Source: Bacteroidales bacterium
GTDB taxonomy: Bacteria; Bacteroidota; Bacteroidia; Bacteroidales; UBA932
Direction: 5' to 3'
Assembly (NCBI GenBank): GCA_017934185.1
Contig: JAGBJY010000043.1
Location: forward strand, 16,130 to 80,129
DNA: 64,000 nucleotides
Part shown: one piece after another, positions 40,782 to 48,799 of the stretch
How the letters are laid out: each line of letters begins with the position of its first letter
Position numbering within the stretch: the first letter of the stretch is position 1
Notes under the pieces: model-generated
What the model saw: only the letters and a program-made list of their open reading frames with translations
The model's database searches: none
What the model was told of the DNA's origin: nothing
Translations under genes and position numbers: made by a program

Positions 40782-43457
40782 ATGGTGAAAAAGAGATTCC
40801 TTACTTTGTTATCGGCCACCCTGGTGTTCGCCATTCCGCTGCTGTCGGTGGTGAACGGGCAGCCCCTGAGCTATATCCTCAAAGATTTGGGCTCCGAACT
40901 GAAAATAACCCTCAACCAACGTGAGGAACATCAGAAACAGTTTGATAAAGATTACGAGCTTGAGCGTGGGCGGATGGTGGATATTATCTCCGCATCCAAC
41001 GAACTTTCACTGCTTCTTTATACGCAGGAGCAGGACCGGACTTTCAATCTGGCCTATGCCCTGAAAAAAGTGACATCGGCCTATAAGGATTTCAATAAAA
41101 ACAGCAGGCCCTATGCCCGCAGCGTGCATGAACTGGATGTGGAGGTGGACCGGTACGGCCGCCTGATTGAGGCCCTTCGCCGCCTCCCTCCGGTAATGAC
41201 GGAAACCACACTGGAATTTGTGCCGGACAGCCTTCTGTATCACAATGATTCCCTGTATCAGGATATTTCCGGCATGGCGTCTTCCCTGGAAAAGGAAGTG
41301 ATTCGCATTGCGGTTAAAGATTCATTGGGGTCTCCTTTTGTTCTGGACCAGGCCGGGGAGATGTATCGGGATTCCTGTATCCTCTATGCGGGGGAACTGC
41401 TTAAAATGCATGCGAGTAACCGCGCCACCCTCGTGGCGGACAGCACGCACTACCAGGCCACCTACTGGCGGATGAAAGAGGCCTACGACTATGCCCTGTC
41501 CCGTTATGGGGATTTGGAGAAATATGTCTTTGCCGATGGGCAGACTCCCTATCTGAGCATCCTGGCCCGTCCCGGAGATTATTGGGAGGAGGTGAAGCGG
41601 GACTTCAATACACAGTATAATTTCTGGGATACTGCCGAAGAAGAGAAGGTTGCAATAACGATTCCGCTAGGGTCCGGAGACGAGGAGGAGAAAGAGGGCC
41701 TGTCCGCCGTTTCTTCCCGGGAATTCAATGCCATCCTGCTGGGTTTATGCCTTATCCAGCTAATCATCCTTGGTTTTTTCCTGGGGGTGGTTTACCTGCT
41801 CCTTTGGCTTCTCGGGAAATGGGAAAAAGTGGGGAGCTACCTCCCTAAGAACCGACGCTCCCTGCTCTCGGTGCTTATCGGCACCTTTGTCTATTTTCTG
41901 GTGCTGGGTTTCGGCCTTCATGGAAACGAGTATATCGAGCTCAGCGCCGGGCACATCAACACCTTCCTGTGGCTCCTGATTGCCATCAGCGGTTCCCTGC
42001 TGCTGAGGGTGGAAAAGGAACAGGTCCGCCACTGCCTGCGGCTCTACATCCCCACCTTCTTCATCGCCCTTTTCATCATCGGCTGCCGCATCAGTTTCAT
42101 GCCGGATTCGTTCCTGGTTTTCCTGCTTCCGCCCATCCTTGCCATCGCCGTTTTGCGGCAACTTTTTTTCGGAATCCGGGAGAGCGCCAAGGCTACCCCC
42201 ATCGACAGTACCCTGGGCTGGATATCCCTGAGCATCTATGTCATTTCCTTCGTGTTCGCCTTCCTGGGATACACTTTTGTGTCACTCCTTATTCTGATGT
42301 GGTGGTATTTCCAGTTGGCGGCCTTGCTCTCCATTTTCTGCCTGGAAGACCTGGCAGGCCGATACAAGGAGCGCTGGCTGGATGGGCGCGTTGAGGCCCT
42401 GCGCAGACATATCACTTATGTGGGCGGCGAAGACCGCGAGTCGCTGCTCTTTGGGGCCACCTGGTTCTATGACTTTGTCAAGAGTGTGGCCATTCCCGCC
42501 CTGCTGCTGGTATCTCTGCCCATCTGCATCCGTCAAGCCCTGAACGTCTTCGATTTCAATGACCTGTTTGACACCATCTTCTTCAAGCCCTTCGTCCAGC
42601 TGTACGACAAGGATGGCTTTGAGTCGCTCCGGATATCCGGGGATAGCATCTTTGGCCTCCTTCTCCTGTACCTGATTCTCCGTTACCTGAACCAGGCCAT
42701 CCATGTTGTCTGGCGCTATGTGAAGTACACTGCTTTTATGCGGCGGCATAACCGTACGTCCATCCGCCCCAACGAGATTAACCTTTCCCTGGGCAACAGC
42801 CTCATCAGTGTTCTTGTGTGGATGACGTATATCGTAGTAGTGGTGTCCGTGCTGAAAATTCCCGTAGGGTCGCTCACCCTGGTAGCCGGCGGCCTGAGTG
42901 CCGGTGTGGGTCTCGCCCTCAAAGACATCATCAACAACTTCATTTACGGTATCCAGCTCATGGGTGGCCGGCTGAAGGTAGGGGACTGGATTGAGTGTGA
43001 GGGGGTACGCGGCCGGGTATCGGCCATCAACTACCAGTGTGTGCTGGTAGAAACCATAGAAGGCACGGAAATGTCTTTCCTGAACACCTCCCTTTTTGGA
43101 AAGAACTTCAACAACCTCACCCGCAACAACTCCTATGAGCTCACCAAGATAACTGCCAGTGTGGCCTATGGCACACAGGTGGAGAAAGTGCGGGAAGTGC
43201 TCACAGAGGCCATGAGGGCGCTCCAGACCCAAGACCGCTACGGACGGGAGATCGTGGAACCCAATTATGGGATAAAAGTTTATATCCAGAAAATGGCCGA
43301 CAGCGGCGTGGAGATTGTGGTCAAGCAGCATGTCCTGGTTCCCGAAAGAATCTCCTATATAGACCGTGCCAAGGAAGTGATTTATGATGCCCTGAATGCC
43401 AACGGAATCACCATCCCGTTCCCGCAGTGCGATGTGCATCTGATCAAAGAGGAATAA
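40782..43457 (+). CDS. Large MscS-family mechanosensitive channel, copy 1
   Basis: About 891 residues from MVKKRFLTLLSATLVFAIPLLSVVNG, a signal-like start. Residues 30-320 are a long periplasmic domain with helical, coiled-coil character, followed by around nine to eleven membrane segments (320-680) and the MscS core: LVAGGLSAGVGLALKDIINNFIYGIQLM (pore helix TM3), GRLKVGDWIECEGVRGRV (beta domain), SFLNTSLFGKNFNNLT, and the C-terminal alpha/beta domain ending FPQCDVHLIKEE. It should open on membrane tension during osmotic down-shock. A paralogue is at 45102. Confidence 0.9.
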   Translation: MVKKRFLTLLSATLVFAIPLLSVVNGQPLSYILKDLGSELKITLNQREEHQKQFDKDYELERGRMVDIISASNELSLLLYTQEQDRTFNLAYALKKVTSAYKDFNKNSRPYARSVHELDVEVDRYGRLIEALRRLPPVMTETTLEFVPDSLLYHNDSLYQDISGMASSLEKEVIRIAVKDSLGSPFVLDQAGEMYRDSCILYAGELLKMHASNRATLVADSTHYQATYWRMKEAYDYALSRYGDLEKYVFADGQTPYLSILARPGDYWEEVKRDFNTQYNFWDTAEEEKVAITIPLGSGDEEEKEGLSAVSSREFNAILLGLCLIQLIILGFFLGVVYLLLWLLGKWEKVGSYLPKNRRSLLSVLIGTFVYFLVLGFGLHGNEYIELSAGHINTFLWLLIAISGSLLLRVEKEQVRHCLRLYIPTFFIALFIIGCRISFMPDSFLVFLLPPILAIAVLRQLFFGIRESAKATPIDSTLGWISLSIYVISFVFAFLGYTFVSLLILMWWYFQLAALLSIFCLEDLAGRYKERWLDGRVEALRRHITYVGGEDRESLLFGATWFYDFVKSVAIPALLLVSLPICIRQALNVFDFNDLFDTIFFKPFVQLYDKDGFESLRISGDSIFGLLLLYLILRYLNQAIHVVWRYVKYTAFMRRHNRTSIRPNEINLSLGNSLISVLVWMTYIVVVVSVLKIPVGSLTLVAGGLSAGVGLALKDIINNFIYGIQLMGGRLKVGDWIECEGVRGRVSAINYQCVLVETIEGTEMSFLNTSLFGKNFNNLTRNNSYELTKITASVAYGTQVEKVREVLTEAMRALQTQDRYGREIVEPNYGIKVYIQKMADSGVEIVVKQHVLVPERISYIDRAKEVIYDALNANGITIPFPQCDVHLIKEE

Positions 43458-43510
43458 TTATAATACAACGGCATGCGGATGAAATACATCGTCGAATAAA
43501 TCCTAGAGCT

Positions 43511-44911
43511 TCAGCCCTCCGACGATGTGGCCCGCGTAGCGTCGGGCTCTACGTTTTCCCGCCATTTTCCCCGGTGGATGTACACCAGGCACTGAATGAG
43601 GATGCAGAGGGAATAGACCCCGTCGGCCGTCCAACAAACGGCGATGCTGGATTTGAGGATGCCGATGATGACGGTGCAGTATACCGCGTAAACGGAAAGG
43701 GCGACCACATCGAAGCGGAGGCACACCTTTGTGTCTCCGGTTCCGGCTACCGACTGCAGGTACACATTCCACGGCAGGGTGACAAGCGTGGCCCCGCACA
43801 TCACCCAAAGGGTGTCTACAGAATCCTGGACCAGCGAGGGAATATCGGTGAAAAGGCCGATAATCCAGTGCGGGAACAGGGCAAAGACCGCCAGCAGCGG
43901 CAGCATGGTTAAAACGCAGAGAAGAAGCACTCGCCGGATGACGGGGACAACGCCCTCCGGATGGCCTTCGCCGATGATATTGCTCACCAGCGTTGCCGCT
44001 GTGGAAGCGAAGGCGGCAGAGAAAACAAACGGCACTTCGGAGATGCTGCGGATAATGTTGGCTATGGCCAGCTGCTCCTCTCCCACGTGCTCGATGAAGA
44101 GGAAGAAAAGCAGCCATACGGAAACGTTCAGTACATTTTCCACCATGACCCAGGAGGCAATGGAAAACAGCTCCTTGAACTCCTTCCATACCGGTTTTAC
44201 GGGTTTCTGCAGGCCGAATTTCTTGTCGGCGGTAAAGGCCGACCAGACAATGAAGAAGACCAGGGAAATGCCCTCCGCAATGGTGGAGGCCAGTGCGGCG
44301 CCCTGAATGCCCATGGCCGGAAATCCCCAGTGACCGAAGATGAGCACCCAGTCCAGCAGGATGTTGCTGCTGACCAGCACAATGGAGTTCCAGGTAAGAC
44401 TGGCCGTATTGCGCGTTCCCACAAAGAAAGCCCGGAACATGGCCGTCAGGAAGGCAAAGAGCAGCCCAGGAATGCGCCAGTCTACATAAATCAGGGAAGC
44501 GGCGTATATGTTCTCAGATTGCAGGACCCCGTGCAGAATGGAAGGGGACAGCACGTAGGACAGCCCCATGGTCACCACCGACAGCCCCACCAGGAACCAC
44601 ACGCCCTGCCAGAAAACATGGCCGATGGCGCCAAAACCTTTCCCGCTTTCCGAAGCCTCCCCGTTCCGGCGTCCTATGACAATCTGCGCCCCTATGGAGA
44701 AGCCGAAGCCCAACATGTACAGGATGGTAAAATACACCCCGGCTATGGCCGATGCTCCCAGTTCCACTTCTCCCACGCGACCCAGAAAGGCAGTATCAAT
44801 CATCCCCAGCAGTTCCTCCATCACAAGGGAGATAAGAATGGGGAAGGTGGTTTTCCAGATGGCTTTGAACGAATAACTCCGGGGCAGCTGGTATGAGGGC
44901 GCTTTTACCAT
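43511..44911 (-). CDS. MATE-family efflux transporter, copy 2
   Basis: 466 residues starting at MVKAPSYQLPRSYSFKAIWKT; the longer frame passes the promoter at 44929 and is rejected. Twelve membrane segments and MATE features: FPILISLVMEELLGMIDTAFLGRVG, GFSIGAQIVIGRRNG, AASTAATLVSNIIGEGH. It sits in reverse orientation between the two MscS paralogues, and the shared intergenic element precedes its promoter. Confidence 0.92.
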   Translation of the reverse strand: MVKAPSYQLPRSYSFKAIWKTTFPILISLVMEELLGMIDTAFLGRVGEVELGASAIAGVYFTILYMLGFGFSIGAQIVIGRRNGEASESGKGFGAIGHVFWQGVWFLVGLSVVTMGLSYVLSPSILHGVLQSENIYAASLIYVDWRIPGLLFAFLTAMFRAFFVGTRNTASLTWNSIVLVSSNILLDWVLIFGHWGFPAMGIQGAALASTIAEGISLVFFIVWSAFTADKKFGLQKPVKPVWKEFKELFSIASWVMVENVLNVSVWLLFFLFIEHVGEEQLAIANIIRSISEVPFVFSAAFASTAATLVSNIIGEGHPEGVVPVIRRVLLLCVLTMLPLLAVFALFPHWIIGLFTDIPSLVQDSVDTLWVMCGATLVTLPWNVYLQSVAGTGDTKVCLRFDVVALSVYAVYCTVIIGILKSSIAVCWTADGVYSLCILIQCLVYIHRGKWRENVEPDATRATSSEG

Positions 44912-44928
44912 AAATAATATTCGGAAAA

Positions 44929-44959
44929 CAAATTTACCGCTCTGAGCCAAGAAAATCAA
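44929..44959 (-). promoter_or_regulatory. Promoter of MATE copy 2
   Basis: Minus strand: TTG (44959-44957), 20 bases, TAAATTTG (44936-44929), 17 bases before the ATG. Confidence 0.68.
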
Positions 44960-44975
44960 GTTAGCGGGCGCCCTG

Positions 44976-45021
44976 TTTGCAAATTTTGTGAATTCTGAAA
45001 CAAGATTTGCAAATTTTGAAA
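44976..45021 (-). repeat. Shared intergenic element, copy 2 (contains a 30-bp-spaced direct repeat)
   Basis: Inverted copy of the element at 37782, located about 65 bases before the MATE start and just upstream of its -33 box. It contains TTTGCAAATTTTG twice (44976-44988 and 45006-45018), exactly 30 bases or about three helical turns apart, which is typical of binding sites for a dimeric or cooperative regulator. It is also upstream of the divergent MscS gene at 45102. Confidence 0.62.
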
Positions 45022-45101
45022 GTGCAGGAAGCAATGCACTTGTGTTTTCGGGGAGAAAACACTAACTTACAAGATTGTAAGGTACACAATAGACTTTAAG
45101 T

Positions 45102-47738
45102 ATGAATAAACCTAAGCTCATCGGCGTTATTCTAATGCTGTTTGTCCTTTCCATTCCGGCCATGGCCGTCTTTACGGGGCAGGATTTGGACGTGACACTT
45201 TCCAACCTTCGCAGGGAACTGTTCCACGATTATCGGCAAATAGACAAAACAAAACAGCAGCTCGAAGACAAATATGTCCTCCAGCACAACCGGATGGTGG
45301 ACATTGTAAAAAACGGCAACGACCTGTCCCTGATGTTGTATTCCCAGAAACAGGAATACACCTTTGATATCAGTTATGCGCTGGAGAAGGTGAGCAAGGA
45401 GTACCGTGACTTCAACAAGAACCGCACTCCCTACGACCGTATTGTTGCCTCCCTGGATGTGGAGATTGACCGTTATGCGCGTCTGATTGAGTCCCTGCGC
45501 CGCCTTCCCCCGGAACTGCAGGATTTGGAGGTGGTGCCGGACAGCCTGGCCTATCATAACGATACGCTGGATGCCCACCTGAGGCAGACCGGCAGCCTCC
45601 TGCAGCAGGAACTAGACGAACAGGTGGCGGCCGCCGTCAGCAACCCCGCTTTCATCCTCAGTGAAAGTGGTCAGGTGGACAGGGATTCCTGCCTTCGGTA
45701 TGCCTCCGAACTCCTATCCATGTATGCGCGCACGCGCGAGCAGGTGATGGCAGACAGTACCCATTATCGCGAAGCCCGGCTGCGCATGGAGGAATCCTAC
45801 CATTATGCCAATGATTATTATGACATCCTGCAGGAGAAAGTTTTTGTAGAGGGTCAGACTCCCTGGTGGACCATCTTGGCACATCCCGGTGAATACTGGA
45901 AGCAGGCCTGGGGGGCGATGAACGAAAAATACAGCTTCTCCGACCTCTGGAAGGCCTTTACCGACAAGAACACCACTTATACCAACGAAGAGATTGCCAA
46001 CAACAACCGTCTCACGAACTCGGCAAGGATGTACTGGCTGGTAGTTTATGTCATTATATTCATGCTCTTATGGGGGCTTTCCGCTCTTATTCTTCTTCCC
46101 CTTTACCGCTTTGTGAAGCCCCTTGGGAAGCGGGTGACGAAGGAACAGAGGCGTTATGTTGCGTTGCTCCTGGCCTGTGTCATCTTCCTCGTCCTCAGCT
46201 ATCGGGATTACGAGGACGACATTGCCCGCAAGACCATGACCATCATCCAAACCTTTATAGGGCTTCTGATGGCCATTAACGCGGCCATGCTTATTCGCCT
46301 CAAGCCTTCCAAACTCAAAAACAGCATCCGGCTCTACCTGCCCACCATTTTTACTGCGCTGTTTGTCATCAGCTGCCGCGGCCTGTTTGTCCCTAATGCT
46401 TTCCTCAATTTCTTCTTCCCGCCGCTGCTGCTCGTAATGGCGCTGTGGCAACTGGCTGTGAATCTGCACCTGGGCAGAAAAGCCGACCTCACAGATTCTG
46501 TGGTAAGCTGGGTCTCTTTTGGCGTTACCGTTGTGGCCATGGCAATCGGCTGGTCCGGCTACATTTTCCTCTCGCTGATTATCCTTGTGTGGTGGTACTT
46601 CCAGCTGGCCTTCATCCTTTGCATTGCCACTGTGCTGGACCTGGTACTCCTGTACAAGAAAAACCGTCTGGACAAGCGGGTTTCCGCTTATGCAGCCAAG
46701 ATTACTTTTGTGTCGGGAGAAGCCAAGGACCAGCTTCTGTTCGGTGCCTCCTGGCTTTATGCCCTTGTCCGTGAGGTAGTTATTCCGCTGCTTGTTTTGG
46801 GCACCATTCCCACCTGCATTCGCTGGGCGCTGGATGTTTTCGAATTCAACGATTTGTATGTCACCATTTTCGAAAAGCCGTTCTTCCGCCAGGGCGAATT
46901 CCATGTGTCTTTGTACAACATCCTGTTCCTTGTGGGAATGTTTGCCGTGTTCCGCTATGTCAACAAGGCCATCCATACGATATGGCAGACCGTTGCCTAC
47001 CGCCGTTTCCTTCGCAAGAACAACCGTCAGGCCGTGCGGGACAACGAGATTAACCTTTCCCTGGGCAACAGCCTCATCAGCGTGTTTATCTGGTTTGTTT
47101 ACGCCGACCTTGTTATTCTGACGCTGGATATTCCTACCGCCTCCCTGGGCCTCATCGCCGGTGGTCTCAGTGCCGGTATCGGTCTGGCCCTCAAGGACAT
47201 CATCAATAACTTCATCTACGGTATCCAGCTCCTGAGCGGACGCCTTCGCGTGGGTGATTTCATTGAATGCGACGGTATCCGCGGCAAGGTAGTCTCCATC
47301 AACTACCAGACCACCCAGATTTCGTCCATCGGCGAGGTTATGATTTCCTTTACCAACACCACGCTCTTCAACAAGAACTTCAAGAACCTCACCCGTGGCA
47401 GCGCCTACGAGTATGTGAGCGTCCCGATCAGCGTGAGCTACGGTACGGATATCCAGAAGGTGCGTGAGCTCCTGCTGGAAGCCAGCCAGCAGCTGCTTAC
47501 CAAAGATAAGTACGGACGCGACATCGTGGATCCCAAACGCGGGGTCAATGTGGGCCTCTCTGAGTTCGGGGACAGCGGTATCACCGTGTGCCTGAAGCAG
47601 TTTGTGCTGGTAGAGGAGCGCTGGGGCTATGCCAACCGCGCCAGAGAGCTAATCTACAAGACCTTCAACGAAAACGGCATCACCATCCCGTTCCCGCAGT
47701 GCGATGTGCATCTCATTCCGCCGGAGGAGAAGGATTAA
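45102..47738 (+). CDS. Large MscS-family mechanosensitive channel, copy 2
   Basis: 878 residues, collinear with the protein at 40782 from end to end (for example NRMVDIVKNGNDLSLMLYSQ against RMVDIISASNELSLLLYTQ; NEINLSLGNSLISV in both; ITIPFPQCDVHLI at both ends). It has the same periplasmic helical domain, the same set of membrane segments, and the MscS pore GLSAGIGLALKDIINNFIYGIQLL with GRLRVGDFIECDGIRGKV. Almost certainly a duplication with divergence. Its 3' end overlaps the DUF4249 gene convergently. Confidence 0.9.
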   Translation: MNKPKLIGVILMLFVLSIPAMAVFTGQDLDVTLSNLRRELFHDYRQIDKTKQQLEDKYVLQHNRMVDIVKNGNDLSLMLYSQKQEYTFDISYALEKVSKEYRDFNKNRTPYDRIVASLDVEIDRYARLIESLRRLPPELQDLEVVPDSLAYHNDTLDAHLRQTGSLLQQELDEQVAAAVSNPAFILSESGQVDRDSCLRYASELLSMYARTREQVMADSTHYREARLRMEESYHYANDYYDILQEKVFVEGQTPWWTILAHPGEYWKQAWGAMNEKYSFSDLWKAFTDKNTTYTNEEIANNNRLTNSARMYWLVVYVIIFMLLWGLSALILLPLYRFVKPLGKRVTKEQRRYVALLLACVIFLVLSYRDYEDDIARKTMTIIQTFIGLLMAINAAMLIRLKPSKLKNSIRLYLPTIFTALFVISCRGLFVPNAFLNFFFPPLLLVMALWQLAVNLHLGRKADLTDSVVSWVSFGVTVVAMAIGWSGYIFLSLIILVWWYFQLAFILCIATVLDLVLLYKKNRLDKRVSAYAAKITFVSGEAKDQLLFGASWLYALVREVVIPLLVLGTIPTCIRWALDVFEFNDLYVTIFEKPFFRQGEFHVSLYNILFLVGMFAVFRYVNKAIHTIWQTVAYRRFLRKNNRQAVRDNEINLSLGNSLISVFIWFVYADLVILTLDIPTASLGLIAGGLSAGIGLALKDIINNFIYGIQLLSGRLRVGDFIECDGIRGKVVSINYQTTQISSIGEVMISFTNTTLFNKNFKNLTRGSAYEYVSVPISVSYGTDIQKVRELLLEASQQLLTKDKYGRDIVDPKRGVNVGLSEFGDSGITVCLKQFVLVEERWGYANRARELIYKTFNENGITIPFPQCDVHLIPPEEKD

Positions 47739-48799
47739 TAAAATACCTTGGGCTCACCGTCCGAGGTTTGGATGACGATGTTCGTATTATAATCATAGAG
47801 TCCTCCAACAACACCCAGGCCATTTTTGACATTGGTCCAGGTGAAATTGGCAGGCGTGAGCCCCATATTGGAAAGAAAGTCAAAATTGCTCTGGTAATTG
47901 GCTTTGGCAAAGCGGTAGGTTTCCTCCGAAAGCCGATAGAAACGGATGGAATAGGTGGGGGGAGTGGTTGTTTGCCCCTGGCCGATGCCTCCGCTCACGA
48001 TGCCTCCGCCGGCAATGCCGGTATCGCCCGAAGGAAATCTGTCCCGGAAATCCGACAGGAGATTGCTGTCAAAGGAATTGAGGTAAAACGAATAGACCGC
48101 TCCGTCAAACTGTTTGCGGGAAAGAAGGGTAATGTAATTGGGCTCTGCGTTTGAAAAAAAGCCTATCAGGCCTTGGTTATAACTCACTTGCATGAAGTCT
48201 TCCAAATCAAAGCCGGCACTTTCTTCCACAGAAAGCAGCCTGCCGGGCGTAACGGGGTAGATGAATCTCGCGGGACTACCTTCATTGACGGAAAAGTAGT
48301 AAGACCCTACGATTGAAATCCCGAAAAAGTCCTCATTCTCAGGGGCTTCTGCCAGGGTAATGCTCACCTGCGTCACTTCCGTGGTGTCCATCACGATGTT
48401 CTTGGCTTCAACCAGGGTAATGTCCGGGGCCGAGAGCCATCGGGTGCTTCCCGAGACCTCCTTCATGTTCTCCGCGCGCAGCGTTACGGTAATCTCATCG
48501 CCTTCTTTGGGCGCCTCCTCGTCCAGGGGAAAAGCGATCAGGAATTGAGACTGATCCGGGTAGTGATACTGCGCCCCGGCGGGTTCTCCGTTAATACGCA
48601 CTTCCGCCTCAATAGGGCCGATGGAAGCTTTGTCGGCACTGATGGGGGAAGCGGCGAAATACCTTATCATGAAACCCGGACTGTTGCCCAGCAGGGCCTG
48701 CATATAGATTTGGGGCTCTCCCTCCTGCTGAATCTCAAAGGGAATCTCACAGGAGGCTGCGCACAGGGCCGACAGGCATATTAGCAGGAAACGTTTCAT
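47735..48799 (-). CDS. DUF4249-domain lipoprotein
   Basis: 354 residues: MKRFLLICLSALCAASC (lipobox, Cys17) then EIPFEIQ, EAEVRINGEPAGAQYHYPDQ, VTLRAENMKEVSG and a C-terminal IRFYRLSEETYRFAKANYQ, which match DUF4249 outer-membrane lipoproteins. These normally accompany a TonB-dependent receptor, as here (one-base overlap). The pair may import a metal complex or small ligand; there is no SusC/SusD signature. Confidence 0.86.
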   Translation of the reverse strand: MKRFLLICLSALCAASCEIPFEIQQEGEPQIYMQALLGNSPGFMIRYFAASPISADKASIGPIEAEVRINGEPAGAQYHYPDQSQFLIAFPLDEEAPKEGDEITVTLRAENMKEVSGSTRWLSAPDITLVEAKNIVMDTTEVTQVSITLAEAPENEDFFGISIVGSYYFSVNEGSPARFIYPVTPGRLLSVEESAGFDLEDFMQVSYNQGLIGFFSNAEPNYITLLSRKQFDGAVYSFYLNSFDSNLLSDFRDRFPSGDTGIAGGGIVSGGIGQGQTTTPPTYSIRFYRLSEETYRFAKANYQSNFDFLSNMGLTPANFTWTNVKNGLGVVGGLYDYNTNIVIQTSDGEPKVFY

